Shown: positions 1 to 10,476, numbered from the stretch's first letter. The stretch is 64,000 bases of DNA from Chloroflexota bacterium (GCA_022821645.1 JAJEDE010000026.1:1-64000); one strand, 5' to 3'. Program-made: numbers and translations. The notes: generated by a model from the sequence alone, not told the origin.

Positions 1-1
1 C

Positions 2-328
2 GCCAACGACCCGCGCGCCATTGCCATCGCCGAGGCGGCTCGCCGGCTGGTGGAACTTCGTGACCGGTGGCTGAATCCTCCGGAGTGGGTGGAGTGGGTG
101 GATGAGCCGGTGGCGGGGTATCCGAAGCGGCCGGTGCCGACCAAGGCGGCTCCGGTGCGGGAGCTTGGGCGGCGGACGCTGACAAATTTGTACAACGAGC
201 GGCCACAGTGGTTGGTGGATGCGCATGGGGCGTTGGATGCGGCGGTTGCCAAGGCGTATGGCTGGTCACTCGATATCTCTAGTAACGATGCACTGGCAAG
301 ACTTCTGGATATGAATCAATCACGCTAG
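2..328 (+). CDS. C-terminal part of a class I SAM-dependent DNA methyltransferase (5' end outside window)
   Basis: The reading frame is open from the first bases of the window, so only the last ~108 codons are present. The residues resemble the C-terminal tail of large class I DNA methyltransferases of restriction/BREX-like type: an ...LRDRWLNPPEW... segment, then RTLTNLYNERPQWL and a final AKAYGW helix. No catalytic motif lies in this part, so function rests on tail similarity recalled from the family. The GTG at 50 is internal and not the true start. The gene borders an AT-rich stretch with two unknown genes, a context seen for defence genes. It could equally be an orphan methylase. Confidence 0.6.
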   Translation, partial: ANDPRAIAIAEAARRLVELRDRWLNPPEWVEWVDEPVAGYPKRPVPTKAAPVRELGRRTLTNLYNERPQWLVDAHGALDAAVAKAYGWSLDISSNDALARLLDMNQSR

Positions 329-853
329 CCAACACATCGTGCATCTACTCCATTCGCATCCGCGAGTCTCATGATTCATCCTCAACACGGGCTCAATGAT
401 CAGGGCGTCTATTGATCCCAAGCTTATACTTGATTTCAATGTACTGAAACAATAGCCGTGCATTCAAATATAAGAAACGCCAATAAGGAGTACTTTCAGT
501 AACATCCAAACTCATCTTGGTAAATATACCGGAGATCTGAATCACACGCGATATGGGCATCGCGAGTCATCTGAAATAAACCCTACTCCATAGAAATATG
601 CAGCAAGGGATTAAGCGTTCACTTACAGGCTACTTGAGAGGGCTGAAAGTTTCCTTGTCAAGAATCATCAGCGCACATCCAATCTACAAAAGACTCTTTT
701 CATGGCGACCGTCGGGGAGAGGGTGGTATGCGATCTTCTTGTCCCACGGAAATCCCCGACCAGACCGCATGACACGAGTTGTGCATGGCTTGATATCTGG
801 CTGTGGTATTCGAAGGCTGCGAACAATAATCAAGATTGACTTGATCGCAGCGA
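329..853. other. AT-rich intergenic stretch, no gene recognised
   Basis: These 525 bases are much AT-richer than the rest of the window; one 60-base line is about one third GC. No ORF here has a convincing ribosome site or family resemblance. No tRNA, CRISPR repeat or clear terminator is visible. The composition suggests recently acquired DNA continuing into the two genes to the right. Confidence 0.5.
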
Positions 854-1423
854 CTAACGGAACCAGCCAGTCCACTTCAGAAGTCTGCGCCATATGCCTC
901 TAAACGTCCAATAAAACCGAGGCGGTTTAGGCACGTTCAGAAGGTCTACGTGTCCGGTGGAGCTCTTTATCGCGAACATATATTGGCCATCGAATCGATA
1001 AACATAAGGGTACTCGACCCTCATCAGTTTGGGATCAAAGATAACTGAACCATGATCAGTGTATTCTATTGGTGACACCGAAGATAGTCTTCGCATCGAA
1101 GCTTCGATGCTGGGTGGTAGAAGCTGTTGAATGGAATGATCCCACTCTTCCATCTCAACTAATCCCAATCCCCGTTGACGCACAACCCCCTGCCGCATCT
1201 TTACTTCAATTTGCAAAAAGTACCGATAAGCATCGACCCACGAGCCTACATCTGCATACAGTGCTTCCCAAGAATCGCCGGTCTCTTCTGAAAAAACGAC
1301 CCGGCGACGACGCTCCGCACTTTTCACATGAATGCCATCATCGAAATACACAGGCTTGAGCCACTCATCATTGACTTGCCTATGTATTTGGGAAGTCTCC
1401 CGAGCACTACTCATCAAGGGCAT
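854..1423 (-). CDS. Hypothetical protein, second gene of an overlapping pair
   Basis: This 189-residue protein is not recognised. It is soluble-looking, with no signal peptide or membrane segment, and ends in an aromatic and basic stretch (RFYWTFRGIWRRLLKWTGWFR without its last residue is the extreme tail). Its start lies inside the 3' end of the upstream gene (17-bp overlap, or 8 bp if the Met four codons in is used), so the two are probably translationally coupled. GC content is clearly lower than in the housekeeping genes, suggesting transfer. A defence, toxin or immunity role is possible from context only; nothing in the sequence proves it. Confidence 0.55.
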   Translation of the reverse strand: MPLMSSARETSQIHRQVNDEWLKPVYFDDGIHVKSAERRRRVVFSEETGDSWEALYADVGSWVDAYRYFLQIEVKMRQGVVRQRGLGLVEMEEWDHSIQQLLPPSIEASMRRLSSVSPIEYTDHGSVIFDPKLMRVEYPYVYRFDGQYMFAIKSSTGHVDLLNVPKPPRFYWTFRGIWRRLLKWTGWFR

Positions 1424-2102
1424 CCACTAGGAGATGTGCACGATTCCATACATCGACGAACCCAGCGTACACATCATCGATAGTTGATGGAATACGTTCT
1501 TTGGGATGACCGACATGGCAATTTACGGCCAAGTAGATGTTTTGAGCATACGGATCACTCAGGCGCGGCTCAAATCTAGCCGACCACAATCGCTGACCCA
1601 CCCTAAAATAGATTTGTGCTGTTCCGCCAGCTACCCCTTCACCACCGATTCGCTCCGACAATTGAGGGTCAAAAAACGACTCGGCAATATACTGCAAAGC
1701 GCTGTCATGAGTATCTTGCGAGTAGACGACTTGGACATTGTAACCAAAGGCTATAGTATCGCCAAGCTCTTGATCACCTATCTCTGTGTTACCAATCGCC
1801 AAATGAACGATTTCTGATAAACGGTGCAAGTCGTCGACGGAACTTGGGAACTTACGACTTACTATGTTTCGCTCATCATTTGGGTATAGTCTTAACTCAA
1901 TCCTATCTTGCTCAAAGACAAAGCGATCACTTCCGCCAATTGCACTTGACAGGTCACTTGCTACAATGTCAACCCTAGGATGAAAATCTACCTCGGCTTT
2001 TGAGTCCGCGACAAATCCTCGCTTTTGTTCTGGCGACTCAAGCAAGTTGGCTTCAAGCAGAACAAAGCTCGCCTCAAGCACAGACTCAACGTCTGTAGAC
2101 AT
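1407..2102 (-). CDS. Hypothetical protein, first gene of an overlapping pair
   Basis: This 231-residue acidic soluble protein is not recognised. It has alternating strand-like segments and a C-terminal helix (near DDVYAGFVDVWNRAH) that is loosely reminiscent of small uncharacterised families such as TIGR04255, but that match is unverified. It precedes and overlaps the 854-1423 gene. Upstream, an inverted repeat GTCAG-N5-CTGAC sits at 2155-2169 and could be an operator. Base composition is AT-rich relative to the genome, and the nearest left neighbour is a DNA methyltransferase fragment. An accessory or defence role is inferred from location alone. Confidence 0.55.
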   Translation of the reverse strand: MSTDVESVLEASFVLLEANLLESPEQKRGFVADSKAEVDFHPRVDIVASDLSSAIGGSDRFVFEQDRIELRLYPNDERNIVSRKFPSSVDDLHRLSEIVHLAIGNTEIGDQELGDTIAFGYNVQVVYSQDTHDSALQYIAESFFDPQLSERIGGEGVAGGTAQIYFRVGQRLWSARFEPRLSDPYAQNIYLAVNCHVGHPKERIPSTIDDVYAGFVDVWNRAHLLVDALDE

Positions 2103-2396
2103 CGCTACAGCCTTGCCCTGAAAATGGCCGACTCGCGATATCGGCCGACACGGTCAGTATGCCTGACGAAATACGGCGCGACAACCACAGGGAAGACCTT
2201 CCAGGGTGCACTCGACCACCAAGTGGGCCGGCTCTATTTTTTGCGGGCAAGCTGTGGACGCGTCACTGGGGAGTGAGGTGGACACCTGAAATTGGTCGAG
2301 ATCCCGGATGGAGGCGGTGGACGGGGGCGGGAGCAGTGGTTGCGGCGGGGTTCCGACTGGGGATGGTCCAGAAGGCTTGGTTGCTGTGAGTTGTGC

Positions 2397-2872
2397 GGTT
2401 CGACACGAGTGTCCGAAGACTTCCGGGCGGCTCACTATGAACGGAGGGGAGCCGGCGAGCGTCCAGAGAGCTTGGGTGCTGTCGGCTGTCTGGTTCGATA
2501 CGGGCCGCCGGTGGACTCTGGGTCGGCTCACCACGAACGGGGGGTAGGGAAGGAGTGAGTTGAGAGTAGTGAGCGTTGAGAGGCGGAGTCGGAGGTTGGG
2601 AGGTCTTGGTCGGGGTGGTTGCCAGGGGTGGCTTGGGAGTGCTTTTGGGGTGGGTTGCTACTGGGTCCCGGCCGGGGACGCCGGGATGGCGGAGGGGAAG
2701 GAAGACGGGCGGGTGACAGGCGCGGCCCCTACGGAAGACAGGACGGAGGTGTGGTTCGACACAGTCTTCCGCGGACTCCAGACCGGTTCGCCACGAACGG
2801 GAGGGTGACCCGGGGGATGTGGTTCGACACGGTTCTCCGACGGACTCCGACCCGGCTCACCACGAACGGGGG
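2397..2872. repeat. Four degenerate copies of a ~52-bp GGTTCGACAC...CACGAACGG repeat
   Basis: Copies lie at 2397-2449, 2492-2544, 2753-2803 and 2821-2872. Each begins with GGTTCGA(C/T)AC and ends with GGCTCACCACGAACGGGG or close variants. The ends are imperfect inverted repeats (GGTTCG against CGAACG), so each unit can fold as a hairpin. Units of this kind (TTCGACA...GAACGG) are widespread extragenic palindromes in environmental bacterial genomes. Together they fill most of the 2.1-2.9 kb gap, which otherwise holds no supported gene. Another hairpin of the GGCCCCTACG family lies at about 2699-2736. Confidence 0.8.
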
Positions 2873-3460
2873 CTAGATGAGGCGGGACCAGGGGGTGGCG
2901 AGGATGGTGGGGGTGATCCAGTCGAGGAGGGTTCCGGTGTGGAGGAGGAGGCCGGCCCGGCTGCGGTGGCCGTATTCGGCCTGGAAGGTGCGCAGGGCGG
3001 TGGTGTCGCGGAGGCGGGGGCGGGTGGTGGCTTTGATCTCGATGGGAAGGAGCCGGTCGCCGGTCTCGATGACGAAGTCGACTTCTTCGCCGATGGTGGT
3101 GCGCCAGTAGAAGATTTGGGCGGGATCGAGGCGGGCGTCGCGCCAGGCGAGGAGGTCGTGCAGGACGAGGTTTTCAAGGTGGGCGCCGCGGGGTTGGGTT
3201 TCCTGGCTGAGGTGGAGGGCGACGCCGGTATCGCCCCAATAGATCTTGGGGGACTTGATGAGGCGCTTGGTGCGGTTGACGGCGTAGGCGGGCAGGCGAA
3301 TGAGGAGGTAGGAGGTCTCCAGCAGGTTGAGGTAGCGACGGACGGTTGGCTGGGGCAGGCCTACATCGCGGCCAAGCTGGGTCTGGTTGACGAGTTGGCC
3401 CAGGCGGAGGCAGGCGGCGCGCATGAGGCGCCGGAAGTCGGGGAGGGCGGCGATGGTTGA
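2873..3460 (-). pseudogene. 5'-truncated ATPase with DUF4143 domain
   Basis: The 183-residue readable part (ATG at 3424) is the C-terminal half of an AAA-type ATPase of the DUF4143 family: a winged-helix-like segment (QTQLGRDVGLPQPTVRRYLN), then the nuclease-like region with VDFVIE and LPIEIKAT, positioned like a PD-(D/E)xK core. The frame continues upstream through about 12 family-like codons (STIAALPDFRRL) to about 3460 and then runs into repeat sequence. The whole N-terminal P-loop half is missing. It is therefore a remnant, probably cut by repeat-associated rearrangement. The natural stop at 2873 abuts a repeat copy. Confidence 0.8.
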
Positions 3461-3518
3461 GAGGGGCCTTTGACAGGCTCTTCTTGGACGGTTTGGGGAG
3501 CCGAGATGTTGGTTGCTC

Positions 3519-3637
3519 GGAAGACGGGCGGGTCGGGGACGCCGCCCCTACGAGAGAATCGCGGGCGGGGCGAGGGCAGGGTGGATCGGTTGGATCACGA
3601 CCGGAAGACGGGCGGGTCGGGGACGCCGCCCCTACGA
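3519..3637. repeat. Pair of identical 35-bp REP-like units 84 bp apart
   Basis: The two units at 3519-3553 and 3603-3637 are identical over 35 bases, starting GGAAGACGGGCGG and ending GCCCCTACGA. The core folds as a hairpin (GGGCGG pairing with CCGCCC). Related units lie at about 2699-2736 and 3895-3930, the latter with a GGCCGGTT/AACCGGCC stem. They sit immediately before a RAYT transposase remnant, the usual partner of REP sequences. Confidence 0.8.
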
Positions 3638-3657
3638 ATGAACCGCGGGGAGCTCGA

Positions 3658-3867
3658 CGGCAGGGGTTGTCGGAGGTGGTGCGGGGGTTTAAGTCGATGT
3701 CGGGGCGGCGGGTGAATGGGTTGCGGGGGACGCCGGGGACGGCGGTGTGGCAGCGGGGGTTTTATGAGCATGTGGTTCGGAATGAGGAGGATTTGAACCG
3801 GATCCGCGAGTACATCGCGGGGAATCCGATGCGGTGGTGGTTGAAGCGGGAGGGGGAGTCGGGGTAG
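3658..3867 (+). pseudogene. C-terminal remnant of a REP-associated tyrosine transposase (RAYT, IS200-like)
   Basis: About 70 codons match the C-terminus of RAYT/Y1 transposases: ...VVRGFKSMSGRRVN, then GTPGTAVWQRGFYEHVV, RNEEDLNRIREYI and NPMRWW. The catalytic HUH and Tyr region should lie upstream but is replaced by REP-like repeats, so the gene is dead. RAYTs mobilise or maintain REP palindromes, so finding a remnant amid REP-like units is consistent with how these repeats spread. The frame is open further upstream, but only through repeat sequence. Confidence 0.8.
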
Positions 3868-3894
3868 CGGCGTTGGGGTGGGGTCTTGGGATCA

Positions 3895-3930
3895 CGAGCG
3901 GAAGAGGCCGGTTAGAAACCGGCCCCTACG
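3895..3930. repeat. REP-like hairpin at the 3' end of the aro operon
   Basis: An 8-bp perfect stem (GGCCGGTT, loop AGA, AACCGGCC) is followed by CCTACGA. It overlaps the last few bases of aroB and lies directly downstream for leftward transcription, so it may protect the mRNA 3' end or weakly terminate. There is no T-run for a canonical intrinsic terminator. Confidence 0.65.
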
Positions 3931-5020
3931 AAGAGGTGAGGGTGTGGACGGTTTGGGTGACGAGGGTGGGGTCGAGTTCTACGTTGACGGTGGCGTGGCC
4001 GAGGGTGGTGGGGAGGACCCAGCGGATGATGCCGTTTTGGACTTTTTTGTCGCGGAGCATGGCGTCGAGGACGTGGGCGGGTTGGATGCCAGTAAACGTA
4101 GTGGGGAGGCCGATGGCGGCGAGGAGGGTGTTCTGGCGGGTGGCTTCGGCCTCGGTCCAGTGGCCGGTTTGGGCGGCGAGGCGGCCGGCGCCGACCATGC
4201 CGATGGCGACGGCTTCGCCGTGACGATACGCACCGTAGCCGGCGACGGTTTCGATGGCGTGGGCGATGGTGTGGCCGTAGTTGAGGATGGCGCGGATGCC
4301 GCGGTCTTCGGGGTCTTCGTCGACCACTTTGGCTTTCCAGCGGACGCAGCGTTGGACGAGTTGGGCGAGTAGTTCGGGATCGTCGAGCTTGTGGGTTGAG
4401 GCTTCGATGAGGTTGAAGAGGTCGGCATCGAAGATGACGGCGGTTTTGATGACTTCGGCGTAGTCGGCGATGAGCTGGGGGCGGGGGAGGGTGGCGAGGG
4501 CATTGGGATCGATGATGACGCGGTGGGCGGGGTAGAAGGCGCCGACGAGGTTTTTGCCGGCGGGCAGATCAACGGCGACTTTGCCGCCGATGCTGCTGTC
4601 GATCTGGGCGAGCAGGGTGGTGGGGATCTGGACGAAGGGGATGCCGCGGGCGTAGGTGGCGGCGACGAAGCCGACGAGGTCGCCGACACACCCGCCGCCG
4701 AGGGCGATGAGGGGTTCGCGGCGTTCGGCGCGCCGGGCGGCGAGCCAGTTGTAGATGCCGGCGGCGACCTGGAGGGACTTGCTTTCCTCGCCGGGACGGA
4801 CCGCGTGTGTCTCCACGCGTAGACCGGCGGAGGTGAGGGCGTGGGTTACGGGATCTCCCAGGATGCCCATGACGTTGTCGTCCGAGCAGAGGAAGACGCG
4901 GCGGGTTGGGGCTACGTCCTTGACGATCTGGCCGGTGCGGGCGAGGAGGCCGCGGGCGATGGTGACGCCGTCGAGGGACTTTGGGGTACTCCGTGGGTGG
5001 GTGTCCGGGAGACCGCTCAT
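3926..5020 (-). CDS. aroB: 3-dehydroquinate synthase
   Basis: AroB converts DAHP to 3-dehydroquinate, step two of the shikimate pathway. The 364-residue protein has the NAD-binding GGGCVGDLVGF motif near residue 108, the IPTTLLAQIDSSIGGK segment, and metal ligands in AEVIKTAV, NYGHTIAHAIE and HGEAVAIGM. The ATG at 5020 is chosen because GGAGG lies 11 bases upstream; a further-upstream ATG at 5062 would add residues read from a repeat. Even so, the first ~14 residues (MSGLPDTHPRSTPKS) are encoded by the end of a MITE-like element, so the N-terminus looks repeat-derived. It is the last gene of the leftward aro operon, separated from aroK by a repeat-filled gap. Confidence 0.95.
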   Translation of the reverse strand: MSGLPDTHPRSTPKSLDGVTIARGLLARTGQIVKDVAPTRRVFLCSDDNVMGILGDPVTHALTSAGLRVETHAVRPGEESKSLQVAAGIYNWLAARRAERREPLIALGGGCVGDLVGFVAATYARGIPFVQIPTTLLAQIDSSIGGKVAVDLPAGKNLVGAFYPAHRVIIDPNALATLPRPQLIADYAEVIKTAVIFDADLFNLIEASTHKLDDPELLAQLVQRCVRWKAKVVDEDPEDRGIRAILNYGHTIAHAIETVAGYGAYRHGEAVAIGMVGAGRLAAQTGHWTEAEATRQNTLLAAIGLPTTFTGIQPAHVLDAMLRDKKVQNGIIRWVLPTTLGHATVNVELDPTLVTQTVHTLTSS

Positions 5021-5093
5021 CCCAACCCTTTCCTCCAAGAGAGGGAGTAAGAGCGGACGCATCTTCGAGGTCGAGAGGCGTTGTGCAAAGGTC
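4977..5093. mobile_element. 117-bp MITE-like element overlapping the aroB start
   Basis: It aligns along its length with the 117-bp element at 12115-12231 and has the same length. The left end is GACTTTGGGG and the right end GTTGTGCAAAGGTC, which is the inverted repeat of GACCTTTGCACAAC. It contains a central C/T-rich to A/G-rich hairpin half (CTTTCCTCC...GAGAGGGAG). No target duplication is visible at this copy. It covers the aroB ribosome site, start codon and first ~14 codons. Confidence 0.65.
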
Positions 5094-5164
5094 TCAAGAG
5101 AGGGAAAGGACGACGGCGAGGGGGTGGCGTGGGTGGCTCGGGGCTTGGGAGGGATTCCGGGCTT

Positions 5165-5460
5165 TCGACCCTCACCCTAGCCCTCTCCCTGCCAGGGAGA
5201 GGGAATAAGACGGCGGCTCCTTTGAGAGACCTGTGCGTAACCCGGGAGTGGGTGCGCGGAAGACCCTCACCCCGGCCCTCTCCCATGGGGAGAGGGAGCA
5301 AGAGGGGAGGCGTGATTGCAGGCGGTTGCTGGACCTGTGGGTGGGTGGTGGGGGTGGCAGCCACCCTCACCCCAGCCCTCTCCCTCAAGGGAGAGGGAGG
5401 AAGAGGCGGGCCTGGAGCGCAATAGCGTTCGCCCCCACTCTCTCTCGCGGGAGAGGTATT
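5165..5460. repeat. Array of CCCTCTCCC/GGGAGAGGG hairpins between aroK and aroB
   Basis: Three near-perfect hairpins lie at 5181-5203 (10-bp stem), 5276-5296 (9 bp) and 5376-5397 (9 bp), each preceded by CCCTCACCC and followed by A-rich GAATAAGA or GAGCAAGA. A weaker fourth lies near 5430-5453. The sequence before the second (5228 onward, GACCTGTGCGTAAC) is the left arm of the 117-bp MITE family, and the third begins with a decayed left arm at 5332. The gap thus appears to be nested and truncated MITE copies. No gene is seen in it. Confidence 0.75.
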
Positions 5461-5486
5461 GAGGACTGCGGCGGCTTCGAGGGCGT

Positions 5487-6017
5487 TCACGATTCGGCCT
5501 GGAGGGTGGTGGCGATTTCGGTGGCGATGGTGTTGATGGATTTGTGGTTGGCGCTGATGTGGAGGTGGGCTTGCTGGTAGGCGGCGAGGCGTTCGGCGCG
5601 GAGGGCGCGGAGGCGGCCGACAGGGTCGTCGCCGAGCATGGGGCGGGGTTCGTCGGCGAGGGCGGGACCCAAGCGCTCGGCGGCTTGGTCGGGGTCGACG
5701 TCGAGCCAGACGACGAGGCCGCGGCGGAGCAGGGCGGCGCGGGTGAGGGGGTTGACGAAGGCGCCGCCGCCGAGGGCGACGACCTGGCGGGGGCGGGCGG
5801 CGAGTTCGAGGACGGCGGATTGCTCGAAGCCGCGGAAGACGGCTTCGCCCTTGTGGCTGAAGAGCCAGGGGATGGTGCGGCCGGTGCGGCGTTCGACCTC
5901 GGTGTCGGTGTCCTGGACTTTCCAGCCGAGGCGGCGGGCGAGGACGGTGGCGACGCTGGATTTGCCGGCGCCGCTGATGCCGACGAGGAAGACGCGGTCG
6001 ACGTTGGGCGGGGTCAT
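5487..6017 (-). CDS. aroK: Shikimate kinase
   Basis: This 176-residue kinase phosphorylates shikimate at O3 using ATP. The Walker A GISGAGKSS is at residues ~13-21, DTDTEVERRTG follows as the shikimate-binding/Mg site, F-R-G-F-E lies in the substrate pocket, GGGAF is the Walker B-like loop, and RPML sits in the lid region. Length is normal for the family. Its start overlaps the aroC stop by 4 bp (ATGA), so it is coupled to aroC. Downstream, a 467-bp repeat-filled gap separates it from aroB. Confidence 0.95.
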   Translation of the reverse strand: MTPPNVDRVFLVGISGAGKSSVATVLARRLGWKVQDTDTEVERRTGRTIPWLFSHKGEAVFRGFEQSAVLELAARPRQVVALGGGAFVNPLTRAALLRRGLVVWLDVDPDQAAERLGPALADEPRPMLGDDPVGRLRALRAERLAAYQQAHLHISANHKSINTIATEIATTLQAES

Positions 6018-7198
6018 GCGGACTCGGAACCGACGGCGTAGGTCTGGCGGAAGCGTTGGAGGTTGTCGCGGGTTTCGGGGAGGCTGTCGCCGCCGAATTT
6101 GTCGAGCACGGCGTCGGCGAGGACGAGGGCGGTCATGGCTTCGCCGATGACGCCGGCGGCGGGGACGACGCAGACGTCGGAACGCTCGAAGTGGGCGGTG
6201 GTGGGTTGGAGGGTGGCGACATCGACGGTGCGCAGGGGGCGGCGCATGGTGGAGATGGGCTTGAGGGCGCCGCGGACGACGATGGGCTGGCCGTTGGTCA
6301 TGCCGCCCTCGAATCCGCCGGCGCGGTTGGAGAGGCGGGCCCAGCCGCGGTCGGGGTCGATGGCGATTTCGTCGTGGACGTCGTGGCCGCGGGCGGCGGC
6401 GTTGGCGAAGGCGGGGCCGATTTCAGCGCCCTTGACGGCGTTGATGCTGACGATGGCCTGGGTGAGGCGGGCATCCAGCTTGCGGTCCCATTGAACATGG
6501 CTGCCGAGGCCGACGGGGGCGCCCCAGGCGACGACTTCGAAGACGCCGCCGAGGGTGGAGCCGTCGACGCGGGCGCTGTCGATCTCGGCCATCATCTGGT
6601 CGGCGCGCTCGGGGGTGACGGCGCGAACGGGGGAGGCTTCGACGTCGTCCCAGGGCCAGTGTTCGGGGCGGGCGTGGTCGAGGCCGGGTTCGTCGACGAT
6701 CGAACCGATGCGGGCGGTGCGGCTGCGGATGCGGATGCCGAGTTCGGCGAGGAATTTGCGGGCGATGGCGCCGACGGCGACGCGGGCGGTGGTTTCGCGG
6801 GCGCTGGAGCGTTCGAGGATGTTGCGGAGGTCGCCGGTGCCGTACTTGATCATGCCGGCGAGGTCGGCGTGGCCGGGGCGGGGCTTGGTGACGGGGGGGA
6901 TGTCGAGTTGGGGGGCCTCGATGGCCATTTTTTCGACCCAGTTGGCCCAGTCGCGGTTTTCGATGAGGAGGGTGATGGGGCTGCCGAGGGTTTCACCAAG
7001 GCGGATGCCGCTGCGGATGATGGCCTGGTCGCGCTCGATTTTCATGCGGCCGCCGCGGCCGTAGCCGCCCTGGCGGCGGGAGAGGTCGGGGTTGATGTCC
7101 TGGACGCCCAAGGGCACGCCGAGGGGGAGGCCCTCGACGATGACGGTGAGGCCGGGGCCGTGGGATTCGCCGGCGGTGAGGTAGCGGAGGTTGGCCAT
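6014..7198 (-). CDS. aroC: Chorismate synthase
   Basis: AroC makes chorismate from 5-enolpyruvylshikimate 3-phosphate using reduced FMN. The 394-residue protein has the N-terminal GESHGPGLT signature, RRQGGYGRGGRM, the RSSARETTARVA signature and the C-terminal RSDVCVVPAAGVI region. Length is typical. It lies 16 bp downstream of aroE and overlaps aroK by 4 bp. It completes the common trunk to Phe, Tyr, Trp and folate. Confidence 0.97.
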   Translation of the reverse strand: MANLRYLTAGESHGPGLTVIVEGLPLGVPLGVQDINPDLSRRQGGYGRGGRMKIERDQAIIRSGIRLGETLGSPITLLIENRDWANWVEKMAIEAPQLDIPPVTKPRPGHADLAGMIKYGTGDLRNILERSSARETTARVAVGAIARKFLAELGIRIRSRTARIGSIVDEPGLDHARPEHWPWDDVEASPVRAVTPERADQMMAEIDSARVDGSTLGGVFEVVAWGAPVGLGSHVQWDRKLDARLTQAIVSINAVKGAEIGPAFANAAARGHDVHDEIAIDPDRGWARLSNRAGGFEGGMTNGQPIVVRGALKPISTMRRPLRTVDVATLQPTTAHFERSDVCVVPAAGVIGEAMTALVLADAVLDKFGGDSLPETRDNLQRFRQTYAVGSESA

Positions 7199-7214
7199 GG
7201 GGTGTGGGTGGTTC

Positions 7215-8071
7215 CTACGAGTGGTCGGCGTTCAGGGCGGCGCGGGCGGCTGTGAGCATGGTACGCGCCGGGGCGGGGCGGCCGGTCCATTGCTGGAGGC
7301 TGGCGGCGCCCTGCATGACGAGCATTTCGAGGCCGCCGAGGGTGGGGGCGCCGCAGCGTTGGGCGGCGGCGAGGAGGGGTGTGAGGGCGGGGCGGTAGAC
7401 GATGTCGTAGACGAAGAGGTTGGGGTGGAGGCAGCCGGGGGGGACGGGGCTGGCGCCGGGGGCGGGGCCGCCGGACATGCCGACGCTGGTGGTGTTGACG
7501 AGGAGGTGGGCGGCGGCAAGGCGTTGGGGGAGGCGGGTGTCGGTTAGCGCACAGGCGTCGATGGGGATGTCGCTGGGCGGTTGGAGGTCTTGCACGAGTT
7601 GGTGGGCGCGGGCGGGGGTGCGGTTGGCGAGGAGGATGCGGCGGGCGCCGGTGTCGAGGAGGGCGAGGACGGCGGCTCGGGCTGCGCCGCCGGCGCCGAG
7701 GACGACGACGGAGGCGCCGGCGGGGTCGAAGTTGCCGAATTGGCGGAGGGCTTCGCTGAAGCCGTAGGGGTCGGTGTTGTCGCCGAGGAGGCGGGGGCCG
7801 TCGCGGATGACGGTGTTGACGGCGCCGGTGCGTTGGGCGGCGGGGGTGAGGCGGTCCATGGCGCGGAAGGCGGCGAGCTTGTGGGGGATGGTGACGTTGA
7901 GGCCGGCGAGGCGGCCGGCGCGGACGTCTTCGAAGCGATCGGTCTCGGTTCCCGGGGGCGTGGGGAGGGCGGTGTAGGCGGCGTCGAGGCCGAGTTCAGC
8001 GAGGGCGGCCTGGTGCATGACGGGGGAGAGGGTGTGACCGAGGGGCCAGCCGATGACGGCGTAGGCGGCGC

Positions 8072-8075
<4 letters not shown>
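7215..8075 (-). CDS. aroE: Shikimate dehydrogenase (NADP+)
   Basis: AroE reduces 3-dehydroshikimate to shikimate. In 286 residues the N-terminal substrate domain carries the GxPxxHTLSPxMH-like motif (GWPLGHTLSPVMH), the catalytic Lys in NVTIPHK and the Asp in NTDPYGF. The NADP-binding loop is VLGAGGAARA, followed by LANRTPARA. The start overlaps the aroA stop by 4 bp. No aroD or aroQ dehydratase gene is present in this window, so that pathway step must be encoded elsewhere. Confidence 0.96.
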
Positions 8076-10404
<2,329 letters not shown>

Positions 10405-10449
10405 CGGGCGGGCTCCTGCTGGGGACGGTGGGGCGAGTGGTCGGAGAAA

Positions 10450-10476
10450 GAAAAAAGCAGAGGCGGGGGCCTCTGC
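10450..10476 (-). terminator. Intrinsic terminator in the aroF leader (attenuator)
   Basis: On the minus strand an 8-bp perfect stem GCAGAGGC/GCCTCTGC with a CCCC loop is followed directly by six T residues. It lies between a leader peptide ORF and the aroF start codon, so it would stop transcription before the operon unless prevented. That position is the hallmark of transcription attenuation. Confidence 0.85.

Noticed and set aside
598-903. 101-codon ORF on the plus strand beginning MQQGIKRSLTGYL
   Set aside because: No ribosome-binding site or recognisable motif, and its 3' end is antisense to the end of the 854-1423 gene; treated as chance in AT-rich DNA.
5020-5062. ATG 5062 as the aroB start
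   Set aside because: The extra 14 residues are read from MITE/hairpin sequence, and a GGAGG site sits before ATG 5020.
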